A stretch of DNA of 23,902 bases from NCBI GenBank assembly GCA_030037185.1, contig JASHRR010001219.1, positions 1 through 23,902 on the forward strand. Direction: 5' to 3'. The translations under genes were made by a program, and so were the position numbers. The notes below the pieces were generated by a model. That model searched no databases and had not been told where the DNA came from. It saw nothing but the letters and a program-made list of their open reading frames with translations. How positions within the stretch are numbered: position 1 is the first letter of the stretch; each line of letters begins with the position of its first letter. The DNA comes from Xanthobacteraceae bacterium. GTDB lineage: Bacteria; Pseudomonadota; Alphaproteobacteria; Rhizobiales; Xanthobacteraceae. Of the stretch, positions 16,348-23,883 are shown piece after piece.

Positions 16348-16722
16348 ATGAGCAAGTCCAGCCCCACGGGCCCGCTTACGCCGGCGGTCTTCCATATCCT
16401 CCTGGCGCTCCATGGCCGGGAACGCCACGGCTACGACATCATGCAGCAAGTCAAGGAAGACTCTCAGGGCGCAGTGAAGATGGGTCCTGGAACGCTTTAT
16501 GGCTCGCTTGATCGCATGATCGCGGCCGGCCTGGTCGTCAAGACCAACACGCGGGATCCGCGTCGGATCTACTACAAGCTCACTGCACCCGGACAGGCTG
16601 CCCTAAAGGCCGAAAGCGAGCGGCTGTCGACTGTTGCCGCAATCGCACGCCGACAGTTGAAGCAGACTTTGGGTTATGGTGCGGCAGGGCAGTATGGAAC
16701 GTCTCGATCGCTCGCAATCTAG
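16348..16722 (+). CDS. PadR family transcriptional regulator
   Basis: 124 residues. The winged helix-turn-helix of the PadR family is clear: PLTPAVFHILLALHGRERHGYDIMQQV at residues 10-36 (key residues H27, G28, Y29), then GPGTLYGSLDRMIAAGLV and the wing DPRRIYYKLTAPGQAAL. These are small dimeric repressors, often responding to phenolics or drugs. The C-terminal dimerisation helix (ESERLSTVAAIARRQLKQ) is present; the last ~12 residues look non-family but the length is normal. The start has no ribosome binding site and is probably leaderless. A broken copy of its 5' end and operator lies 1.5 kb upstream, before the hydrolase, its likely target. Confidence 0.88.
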   Translation: MSKSSPTGPLTPAVFHILLALHGRERHGYDIMQQVKEDSQGAVKMGPGTLYGSLDRMIAAGLVVKTNTRDPRRIYYKLTAPGQAALKAESERLSTVAAIARRQLKQTLGYGAAGQYGTSRSLAI

Positions 16723-17367
16723 CCGACGAGTTCAAACCAATGGATAGCGACGAGAGATGGCTCCGGCCGCAGGTGGCGCGAGAAGAAGGTCGTCCGCTTC
16801 GGCCCTTCGTGCCCGTAGCAATCACTTTTGAAGGCTGAGAGCTGAGAGGCTTGGTGTTCCAAGAAGAAGCGGTCATTTGGAATGCTGTCGATCTACTTAT
16901 GTCGGAGCGAAATAAGCGCTACCCATGGGCCTTGTGCGATGATGGCTCCGCACAGTTTGAATTAAGCCGGCCACGGGCGTGCGCCAGTGCCGATGTAGCG
17001 CATCCGGTCCAGTAGTGATTTTCGACCGTTCGTGATAGGCGACGAAGCGCATCGATGCAGGCGCGGCCGAATGCTCATTGGCAGCGCGCGAAGCCGCTTG
17101 GTATTGTCTGATTTTCACGTGTTCTGCAAAGGTCTGGAGCGCTGGCCACATTTTCCCAGTAAATTGCGAGCGCGAATATCTGCCCGACGACATGACAAAA
17201 GACCTTGGAGCATTCGAGCAGCCCGGCCTGCGTCTCCACCACATCAGCATCATACCCTCCGTACAGCCTCGGTAAGGCTAGTGAGCGCACCGCTCGCCGA
17301 CAATGGTCTCCTGTTGGCTTGACTCTGACGACTTGGGCATTGCCGACTCCCAAGAGGCTCTCTCGCC
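16723..17367. other. 645-base stretch without a recognised gene
   Basis: Both strands were read. Minus-strand frames at 16897-17253 and 17075-17353 read segments such as LYGGYDADVVETQAGLLECS and MWPALQTFAEHVKIRQYQAA (one base apart in phase), which might be one frameshifted small gene, but I do not recognise it. Nothing else, including tRNA-like folds or terminators with T-runs, was convincing. Confidence 0.4.
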
Positions 17368-18282
17368 TTACCTGGAGACCTCACGTTCTTCTTCTGTTTG
17401 GAGCGTCTCCTTCGCTCGTGTATCAGGGGCCGTTTGCTTGGTGGGGTACCAGCACTTAGTACCCTCATGGCCAGGTGCTCTCAACGTCCATGACGGCCGT
17501 CCTTCCGGGTAGTTCCGCCGCACAGCCGAAGCTGAGGGAAAGCAAGCAGAAGCATCTTGGCTCGGCGCAAGCGACTGTCCTTCCTTTTGTGGTGGCGGTC
17601 TCGCCTCAATCCCATTCTCCGTCGGCTTTATGTCTAAAGGCACCGTCGGCCAGAATGGTGCAATCTGAACGTTAGGCTCCATGGGGCTCTCGACCGTGCT
17701 GCCCATGACCGCAGGCTCGATGCGGCTCTTGATCGTGATGTCCATGGACTTAGACAAGGCAGCCTTAGCTTCCCGTAGGGGCGAAAATTCAGCGGATAGC
17801 GTATTGGCTGTAACTTGCGGAACGACCGCAACGTTGACCGGGGGATCAGAATCTCCAAAGAAGAGACAGCCCGCAGGCAATACAGCGACTGCGATCGGAA
17901 TTAAGAATTTCGTCCGCATGGTGCGGGGTTCGGTTGGCCGACGCAACATTTGCGGACATCTCCGCTGGTCCGAGCGAAGCAAACGCGACATTTCAGGCGC
18001 ACCTTGCGGTGAGCGATTTGTTTCGAGCTTGGCGAGTTTTTCGTCTTCCCTGGAAGTGGCGACTTCGCTTCGACGCGAAATTAGGTTGAGTAATTCCGGC
18101 AGCATTGCGAAATCAAGCGCAATCTGTCGCGCGTCGTCGATCATCAGGAAGTCGCCATGTCCTGCCATGTTCGGGTCGGTCCGGCCATAGAAAAAACCGA
18201 GATGCCGGCCGTCGGCGTCATGGACGGCAAATCCGTTTGGGAGTTCGGCGATCCGCCACGGCCCGGGAAAACGGCTGGTCAT
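17368..18282 (-). CDS. Hypothetical protein: cytoplasmic domain joined to a lipoprotein-like segment
   Basis: 304 codons in one frame from ATG 18282, with GAGGA (18292-18296) 9 bases upstream. Residues 1-66 (FPGPWRIAELPNGFAVHDADG ... DDARQIALDFAMLPELL) match a small rhizobial domain of unknown function I recall as FPPPWxVEE...DEARRIAxNIAKLPELL. Near residue 122, MRTKFLIPIAVAV-LPAGC looks like a lipoprotein signal with a lipobox cysteine at C139. The C-terminus (residues ~247-280, CFPSASAV ... PSWTLRAPGHEGTKCWY) is another recurrent Bradyrhizobium segment. The internal ATG at 17919 could start a separate 183-residue lipoprotein. A readthrough fusion or an unmarked two-gene locus are both possible. 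Function unknown. Confidence 0.55.
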   Translation of the reverse strand: MTSRFPGPWRIAELPNGFAVHDADGRHLGFFYGRTDPNMAGHGDFLMIDDARQIALDFAMLPELLNLISRRSEVATSREDEKLAKLETNRSPQGAPEMSRLLRSDQRRCPQMLRRPTEPRTMRTKFLIPIAVAVLPAGCLFFGDSDPPVNVAVVPQVTANTLSAEFSPLREAKAALSKSMDITIKSRIEPAVMGSTVESPMEPNVQIAPFWPTVPLDIKPTENGIEARPPPQKEGQSLAPSQDASACFPSASAVRRNYPEGRPSWTLRAPGHEGTKCWYPTKQTAPDTRAKETLQTEEEREVSR

Positions 18283-18529
18283 GGTGAAATCCTCAGACGC
18301 CGGAAGCTTTCAACGTGGGCGCCGGATGGCTTTGCAGGGCACAAGCCATCTCGCGCATCCACGATAGCATCACGCGAGATTTGGAATCGATGAGCTGCAG
18401 GCAGCGGGCGCAGATTCGCCTGTGGATATCGCGGCTCTCTGTCGGATGTCTGACAAACGTGTGCAGACGAGTCGGATAAAATTTAATGTCCCCTTCATAG
18501 GGAAGCGTTGGTCGTCAGCGTCGTCAAAC

Positions 18530-19039
18530 ATGCGTGGATTGTCCCTTACAGCGCTAACAGGCTTGGTCGAGTTTGCGGGCCTGTTGGCGATTGCGGTTTG
18601 CCTTGGAGCGGGGGCGGCGCTTTACCTGAAGAATTCGCGCTTTTGGACGACAGAAGCGATCGCGGCAATCGAAGATAAACCGCAGGTCGTGAACCGATCG
18701 CATAAGGACGATCGACTTGCGATGATCGTAGATCCGTCGCCTCGTTCTGCCGGCCCGCAAGATGGTTTTGGGATGCTGGAGGTTGGGGGGCCTCTTATTG
18801 CCATAATCACGATCAGGGACGCCAATGGACGGCTCGTGTTCGAGCTTGATCCGCTGAGACGCACGACTGTCATTGCCAAACGCGAAGGTCGTCGAGTGCC
18901 GTCATCGAAAGAACCGGACCCACAGATGGCTCCGAAATCGAGAGTCGTGCCTATGCGGAGGCCAAGCGACTGCGGCCCTCCGACCTGCCGCGCCGCCAGC
19001 GTCACGCCGCTGGCTCAATCGCTTCGCTTCACTTCTTGA
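18530..19039 (+). CDS. Hypothetical protein with one N-terminal membrane helix
   Basis: 169 residues from ATG 18530. Residues ~5-33 (LTALTGLVEFAGLLAIAVCL onward) form one membrane helix. The rest is soluble and contains PLIAIITIRDANGRLVFELDP followed by LRRTTVIAKREGRRVPS. The ending CRAASVTPLAQS resembles C-termini of rhizobial hypothetical proteins. The frame opens earlier, with GTG 18422 and ATG 18446 as alternatives. 18530 places the helix at the N-terminus, but no start has a clear ribosome binding site. It is divergent from the preceding fused ORF by about 140-250 bases. Family and function not recognised. Confidence 0.5.
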   Translation: MRGLSLTALTGLVEFAGLLAIAVCLGAGAALYLKNSRFWTTEAIAAIEDKPQVVNRSHKDDRLAMIVDPSPRSAGPQDGFGMLEVGGPLIAIITIRDANGRLVFELDPLRRTTVIAKREGRRVPSSKEPDPQMAPKSRVVPMRRPSDCGPPTCRAASVTPLAQSLRFTS

Positions 19040-19178
19040 TTTCCCAACACGCTTCTAGCGCGTCGGCGAGCATCAGTGTGGCGCTCTTGTTATGCATCGA
19101 TCCGGCGCGCAGGAGATCGGCGGCTGACGTTACAACACGTCCCTGCCGGAGTGAATCGGGATTCCCAAGACGCAGAAG
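19029..19178 (-). pseudogene. Unidentified minus-strand coding remnant next to IS630 end
   Basis: In one minus frame the sequence is open from after a TAA at about 19179 down to TGA 19031-19029. It reads LGNPDSLRQGRVVTSAADLL and then NKSATLMLADALEACWEIKK. The composition is protein-like and it ends with a proper stop, but there is no start codon at the left-hand side other than an internal ATG. It may be the 3' end of a gene cut by the IS630 insertion. Family not recognised. Confidence 0.3.
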
Positions 19179-19219
19179 TTAGGCGAGTCTAACGCATTGA
19201 TTCGCAGGGGAATTAGCCA

Positions 19220-19620
19220 ATGCGTGGACCGTATCCTGGTGAATTGAGAAGGCGGGTCATCGGCTTTGTTGAAACAGGAGGTTCGCGCCGTGAAGCGAGT
19301 GAACCGTTCGACATCGGTGTCAGTTCCGCCATCAGGTGGATGCAACGCTTTCGCGAGGACGGGACTTGCGAACCGATGCCAGCGGCGGAAGCACTTCGCC
19401 ATTGGAGGAGTACGCCGAACAGAGCCTTGCGCTCAACCGCGAGCAACCGGACCTCACACTGGATGAGATCGTCTTGGCACTGCACAAGCGGAGAATTTCT
19501 GGAAGCCGCAGCGCGCTCTCCCGATTTTTCACTCGTCACGGCATTACTGTAAAAAAAAATCCTGCGCGCCGCAGAGCGAAACCGAGGCGACGTGCGCCAG
19601 AGGCTGGCGACCGCTTTCTA
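19220..19620 (+). pseudogene. IS630 family transposase, 5' part, frameshifted and truncated
   Basis: The start MRGPYPGELRRRVIGFVE with GGSRREASE and SSAIRWMQRFREDGTCEP is the typical N-terminal helix-turn-helix of rhizobial IS630 transposases. At 19380 a lost base shifts the frame; the next part reads SGGSTSPLEEYAE, LNREQPDLTLDEIVLALHKR and ALSRFFTRHGITVKK. At an A9 tract (19551-19559) the frame shifts again to KILRAAERNRGDVRQRLATA. The DDE catalytic domain is absent after about 19620, so the element is dead. IS630 transposases are sometimes made by slippage at A-runs, so the second shift may be ancestral, but the first is a mutation. The left terminus probably lies near 19150-19200. Confidence 0.85.
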
Positions 19621-20319
19621 ATTTCGAGAGCAGGGCGGCTCCGCATTGGCTGATCACGTGTCCCATAGGAGGGGACGCGATGGCCGGGGCGCAACGTCGT
19701 CAAGTGCCACGAGCGGCTGTGTCGTCGGCGCGAACGGTACTCTGGAAAGGAAGAAGGGCCGCCTGGCCTAGGCGACCCTCCTAGCACCCGCAGCACCACC
19801 TATCTCTCGGCCGAGCCAGCAACCTCGCGCGCGACTGCCGAACCGGCTGGTAGATAAATCATACTGTGGATGCACGAGCAATAATGCTGCGTCGGTCCCC
19901 TGGCAAGCCGAACACCGATCTCTCCATCAAGTATGCCCGCTTTCCCCACTCTCCACAGCAGCTGTCATCGCAGACGCAACGCAACTCAATGGGCCATCCA
20001 ATTTATGCGCTGCCGACTTTCTGCACGGCCCCAAGTCGGCAGGGTCGGGCCAATGGCGGCGGACCGGTGGTCACCTAGATTAGGCCACTGAGCCGGGGCA
20101 GCCGACCTGCACAAATTCAAGCGCCGCCGACACGTCCGAAGTCCCCGAGCAACCGACCCACCTTGTGCAACGCGCAAGTCGGCAGAGGGCGGGCCAAAAG
20201 GGGACAGTCTCTGAGCGCCATGTTAGATTACAGTAGATGACCGGAAGGTATCCCGCCCGATTAGGCTTCCTTGGGAAGGGATCGCGATGGTCTCGTGAAA
20301 CCAGCGCAGAGGATGAGAC
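19621..20319. other. 700-base stretch without a recognised gene
   Basis: A hairpin AGGGCCGCCT-GGCCT-AGGCGACCCT (19757-19781) has 9 of 10 paired bases but no T-run, so a terminator is not assured. An approximate direct repeat AAGTCGGCAG...CGGGCCAA occurs at 20033-20053 and 20170-20191. A 33-codon ORF (19680-19781) has AGGAGGGG before its ATG but encodes an arginine-rich peptide without features. Nothing else is supported. Confidence 0.45.
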
Positions 20320-21100
20320 GTGGACGATCCGATTGAGATCAATCGCCGAAATTGCGCGCGGCGATCCACGCCCCGCAGGCTCTCGGCGATGCGCTTGGCC
20401 GTTTGCGGGCGGGCGAAGATGCGCTTTTCGCGATCGAAGGCTGAGCTCGGCGATATTTCGGGAAAGCGCGTCCTACATCTGCAGTGCCATATCGGGCGGG
20501 ACACGCTTGGCCTCGCGCGACGCGGTGCCGTCGTCACTGGACTCGATTTCTCGCCCGCGGCGATCGAGTGCGCGCGGCGCCTTTCCATGGAGAGCGGGCT
20601 AACGGCGACCTTCATCCAAGGTAGCGTTGACCAGACGCCGCGGCTCGTGCTGGTCCGTTCGATCTCGTCTTTACGACCTGGGGTATCCTCTGCTGGTTGC
20701 CCGACATGCGCGCCTGGCGAGGTCGTTGCGTCGGTGCTGGCGCCGGGTGGCGAACTTTATTGCGCTGATGCGCATCCGAGCTTCGTCGCGCTGGAGGAGC
20801 AGGCCGGTAGGCTCTTGCCGACATTCGATTTCCAACTCCTCCCGACCGGCCGCGGGAATTCGTCGATACCGAGCCGACGACCTACATGGGCGATCCGGCT
20901 CCGACGGCGCATCAAGCGACACGGGTGTGGATACATTCACTGTCGGCCACATTCGGTTCGCTCATCGATGCCCGGCCTCGCGTTGCCCTGGCGGCGTTGC
21001 GTGGCGGATGTCACAGTGCGGCCGACGATCGCGCTTTCGGGAAATGCGCAGAACCTCGTGCCCGCGACCGACCGTCTGTGGCGGCTGCGCGCCTACGGCG
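20320..21100 (+). pseudogene. SAM-dependent methyltransferase, multiply frameshifted
   Basis: GTG 20320, preceded by GAGGATGAG, begins DDPIEINRRN, the start of a class I methyltransferase family I recall from Bradyrhizobium. Pieces in several plus frames join up: RLRAGEDALFAIE, then ELGDISGKRVLHLQCHIGRD and GAVVTGLDFSPAAIECARRL (SAM-binding region), then PFDLVFTTWGILCWLPDMRAW (about 20655-20718), VASVLAPGGELYCAD, EFVDTEPTTYMGDP and WIHSLSATFGSLIDA, and finally NLVPATDRLWRL. At least five shifts are needed. The order of the pieces is right and nothing large is missing, so this is a recently decayed full-length gene. One of its frames runs on without a stop into the 97-residue protein. Confidence 0.8.
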
Positions 21101-21126
21101 CCAGCGTTGGAAACAGGAGGAGGAAT

Positions 21127-21420
21127 ATGGATGAAGATGAAGACATGGATATCGACGGACTACAAAGGAAGGTTTCACTTACGTTGGTCGGTGAACTGTA
21201 TAGCCTGATTGGCGGCACACCAGATGAAGAACTGGAAGCTTCACTATTAGAAGGGTTGTACGAAGTAGTCGCGTTGCAGGCTGAGCCAAACAAAATTATG
21301 AGGCTGACCGACAGGCTGTTGAGCGTCAAACGAAAGAAGGTGCAAGGGTTAGTCGAGGGACTGGCAGAGCTGCACCAAGCAGCGCATCGAGAAAGAGCCA
21401 GAGCTGGGCGACGTAATTGA
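21127..21420 (+). CDS. 97-residue hypothetical protein with acidic start
   Basis: ATG 21127 is preceded by AGGAGGAGGAAT, among the strongest ribosome binding sites in the window, which decides the start although the frame is open far upstream through the methyltransferase remnant. The protein opens MDEDEDMDIDGLQRKVSLTL, continues with GELYSLIGGTPDEELEASLL and two predicted helices, and ends in a basic tail (HRERARAGRRN). Charge runs from acidic to basic along the chain and the middle is leucine-rich. There is no membrane segment or signal. Codon use is more AT-rich than the neighbours. I do not recognise the family. It lies 150 bases before the DmpA-type gene and could share its transcript. 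Confidence 0.6.
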   Translation: MDEDEDMDIDGLQRKVSLTLVGELYSLIGGTPDEELEASLLEGLYEVVALQAEPNKIMRLTDRLLSVKRKKVQGLVEGLAELHQAAHRERARAGRRN

Positions 21421-21571
21421 TTGATCTCCGGGCAGGCGCATGAGGCAATGTCATTGCGATACATGAACGGCAAGATCGCCTCTGTTATATCGCTCGCTGC
21501 CGTCACACGACATCCGCGAGAGTGCTTCGCGTCCCTGAAAGACCAGGATATTCCGCATGGGAGGTGGCAGC

Positions 21572-22643
21572 ATGGCGCGAGTACGATTGCGCGGTCTCGG
21601 AATCAAGGTTGGCAGTCTGCCGACGGGCGAGTTTAACGCGATTACCGATGTTACAGGTGTCAAGGTTGGTTACTTTACGCTGATACGCGATACGCCTCAC
21701 GTCGTGCGCACAGGAATTACAGCTATCTGGCCACGTGGCCCCGAGATCTGGACCGATCACGTCTTCGCCGGCACATTCTCGTTCAACGGCAACGGCGAAA
21801 TGACTGGCCTGCCCTGGATTGCGGAGCAAGGCATGCTCGGAGCGCCGATTGGCATCACGAACACTTACCAGGTCGGCATAGTGCGCGACGCGATATTCGC
21901 GCTTGGAGTGCGCGACCACGCTCCGCAAGAGTTCCACCTCCCAGTGGTCGCCGAGACCTATGATGGATGGCTGAGCACCAGTGAGAGTTTTCCACTAAAA
22001 ACGGAAAATGCCTTCGCGGCTTTCGACTCCGCGATAGGCGGCGGCCCGATCGCCGAGGGCAGCGTTGGCGGTGGCACAGGCATGATTTGCCACGAGTTCA
22101 AGGGCGGCACGGGCACGGCCTCTCGGATCGTTATCGAGGACGGAGCCCGGTACACGGTAGGAGCGCTGGTCCAGGCCAACTACGGGCTGCGTGAATTGCT
22201 GCGGATCGATGGCGTGCCGGTTGGTCGCGAGATCGGTCCAGAGATCGTGCCGCGACTCAAAGAGGAGGGTGGGTCAATCATCGTCGTCCTCGCCACGGAT
22301 GCGCCACTCATCCCGCTCCAGTGCCAACGTCTGGCACGCCGAGCGACAACCGGCCTTGCATGGGTGGGTGGCATCGGGAGCAACGGCAGCGGCGACCTTT
22401 TTATTGCTTTTTCGACGGCTAACCACATCAGGATGCACGAGAAAATCGCGAATGTCCGCATGCTGGCCCCGGCCGCCATGACCAGCCTTTTTCGCGCGGC
22501 TGCCGAGTCCCCAGTCCACGGAGGAGGCGATACTCAACGCCCTTTGCATGGCGGAGACGATGACTGGCAAAGACGACCGCACGGTCTATGCTCTGCCGCT
22601 TGACCGCCTTCAGCACGTGATGCGGCGCTACCGCCCGAGTTGA
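21572..22643 (+). pseudogene. DmpA/P1-type aminopeptidase (L-aminopeptidase/D-esterase), late frameshift
   Basis: N-terminal nucleophile peptidase of the DmpA family, which self-cleaves before a serine to form two chains. ATG 21572 has GGGAGGTGG (21558-21566) upstream. Family signatures are NAITDVTGVKVGYFTL, FNGNGEMTGLPWIAEQG, GSVGGGTGMICHEFKGG and VGALVQANYG. The cleavage/nucleophile site is EEGGSIIVVLATDAPL, with the scissile bond at G234-S235. About 22511-22517 an extra base shifts the frame: the unshifted product stops at 22603 with 29 altered residues, whereas the +1 frame reads STEEAILNALCMAETMTGKD and YALPLDRLQHVMRRY to TGA 22641. All catalytic parts precede the lesion, so partial function is possible. 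Confidence 0.85.
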
Positions 22644-22889
22644 CAAAGCTGCCTCTGTGCTCAAGGACGGCGCGGAATTTACACCGATAACAATGAAAAA
22701 AGTGCATGAATCAGAACTGATCGACATGCCCTGGCGGCCACTCCTGTTCAGGCTCATTTTCGCCCCTGGCGCTGTACCGGCACAGACAGCAGCTTATCCC
22801 TCGATAGCTTCCGTGCCGTCGCACGTGGGCGAGGGCAGGAGCGAGCCGGGAGCTGACATTGCGAACCGCCAAAGGAAAGTGACTGCCAG
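22644..22889. other. Gap between the peptidase and the iminopeptidase fragment
   Basis: No gene is supported. A plus frame from 22657 includes ATG 22693 (KKVHESELIDMPWRPLLF) but no domain and no ribosome binding site is evident. TTGACA at 22640-22645 overlaps the end of the peptidase frame and lacks a matching -10. Confidence 0.35.
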
Positions 22890-23006
22890 CCCGCCATGCA
22901 GGTAGAGCGCCGGCTTGCCGGCGTGGTTCCCGCAGCATTCCCAATTGGCCTGATGCCCCTCACCGCCATCAAGCATGCCGCGGTCATATGGTTCAATGGG
23001 CGGAAA
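22890..23006 (-). pseudogene. Proline iminopeptidase, N-terminal fragment
   Basis: The minus strand reads FPPIEPYDRGMLDGGEGHQ, then WECCGNHAGKPALYLHGG. This matches the start of proline iminopeptidase (Pip, alpha/beta-hydrolase): YPPIEPYxxGMLDVGDGHxxYWEECGNPxGKPALFLHGGPG. The similarity ends abruptly after HGG, before the nucleophile elbow, and the sequence beyond is unrelated. So only the first ~45 residues remain, with no function. The frame continues upstream to an ATG at 23072 without family support. Confidence 0.75.
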
Positions 23007-23068
23007 ATGTTCCGAGATTGGCGTACTCTCCTGTGCAAGTCCGCACCCAGATGAGCGGACGGCATCGC

Positions 23069-23236
23069 TCATAGCCGGCGGCGCGGTAGCGCTCGAGCGC
23101 GGCGCCGGGGCAGCTTCGCCTCGACAGCGCCCTCGGCACTCGCGGCCAATTCCTTGACGAGCTGGGTTAGGCTGTAACGGTAGTGCCAGGCGAGACGGTC
23201 AAGCCAGTCATGTGCAGCAATGCAAACGAGCGCGAC
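23069..23236 (-). pseudogene. Unidentified C-terminal coding remnant abutting the intron fragment
   Basis: In the minus frame ending 23069 the last ~55 codons read ARLHVALVCIAAHDWLDRLA, then YRYSLTQLVKELAASAE and a basic tail. It looks like a real helical C-terminus ending in its own stop. Similarity to the group II maturase on the other strand begins at about 23233, so the two may meet at an insertion or deletion junction. Family not recognised. Confidence 0.3.
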
Positions 23237-23844
23237 GTGAAGCCTCGCCTCCGCGGCAAAGCGTTTGAAATCCGATACGCCGATGACGGCGTGCTCTGCT
23301 TTCAATATCGGGAGGACGCCGAGAAGGTCCTGCAAGTGCTTCCCAAGAGGTTCGCAAGGTACGGACTGACCCTCCATCCGGAAAAGACGCGTCTCGTAGA
23401 GTTCGGGTGTGCAGCCCTGGCGAGAGCGATCCGGGCGGGGACAAAGCCTGACACCTTCGACGTTCTCGGCCTGACGCACAAGTGCGCGCTCAGCCGGCGA
23501 GGGAAGTTCACGGTCCATGTCAAGACGATGAAGAAGCGCCTTCGACGGTCCTTCAAGGCCGTGGCCGAATGGTGCCGCACGCATCGGCACGACGCCGTGG
23601 ATGAGCAACAGGCTATCCTCAATGCAAACTTCGCGGCCACTACCAGTACTACGGCATCCCAACGAACTACCGCAGTCTATGGCAGTTCTATCGGGGTGTC
23701 CGGAGGACCTGGAAGAAGTGGCTTGAACGCAGGACGCGAGGACAGCCTCTCGGCTGGGAAAAGTACGTGCAGATCTTACGCCGCCATCCGCTGCTGCGTC
23801 CGCGGATCGTACACTCTTGGGCCAGAGCAGCGAGTCAAGCCTGA
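23210..23844 (+). pseudogene. Group II intron reverse transcriptase/maturase, 5'-truncated and frameshifted
   Basis: The plus frame contains KPRLRGKAFEIRYADDG, with YADD at 23276-23287, the reverse transcriptase active site, then LTLHPEKTRLVEFG, FDVLGLTHKC and HVKTMKKRLRRSFKAV. At about 23626-23630 one base is lost; the other frame continues RGHYQYYGIPTNYRSLWQFY and the maturase domain (RTWKKWLERRTRG, LLRPRIVHSW) to TGA 23842-23844. Everything before the YADD block (domains RT1-RT4, finger and most of palm) is missing. The ATG at 23210 is just the first in frame and probably not original. In intact elements this protein splices its host intron and copies it into DNA; this one cannot. Confidence 0.88.
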
Positions 23845-23883
23845 GGAACCCACTGCGGTAGTTCCGCACGGTGGGGTCTGTGA
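23843..23883 (+). ncRNA. Group II intron domain V-like hairpin
   Basis: Directly overlapping the maturase stop: GAGGAACCCACTGCGG then a short loop, then CCGCACGGTGGGGTCTG. CCCAC pairs with GTGGG and TGCGG with CCGCA, with a two-base bulge (CG) on the 3' side only, the hallmark of domain V. Where functional introns have 5' GAGC pairing with GTTC, this has GAAC opposite GGTC, so the middle base pair of the catalytic triad may be lost. Domain VI and the 3' splice site lie near or beyond the window end. Confidence 0.6.

Noticed and set aside
19680..19781. 33-codon ORF with AGGAGGGG before its ATG
   Set aside because: The peptide is arginine/alanine-rich without features and its end overlaps a hairpin; good ribosome binding site alone is not enough.
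23069..23869. 266-codon minus-strand frame over the intron maturase
   Set aside because: Most of it is the antisense of the YADD/maturase sequence. Only its last ~55 codons (before 23236) look independent and are listed separately.
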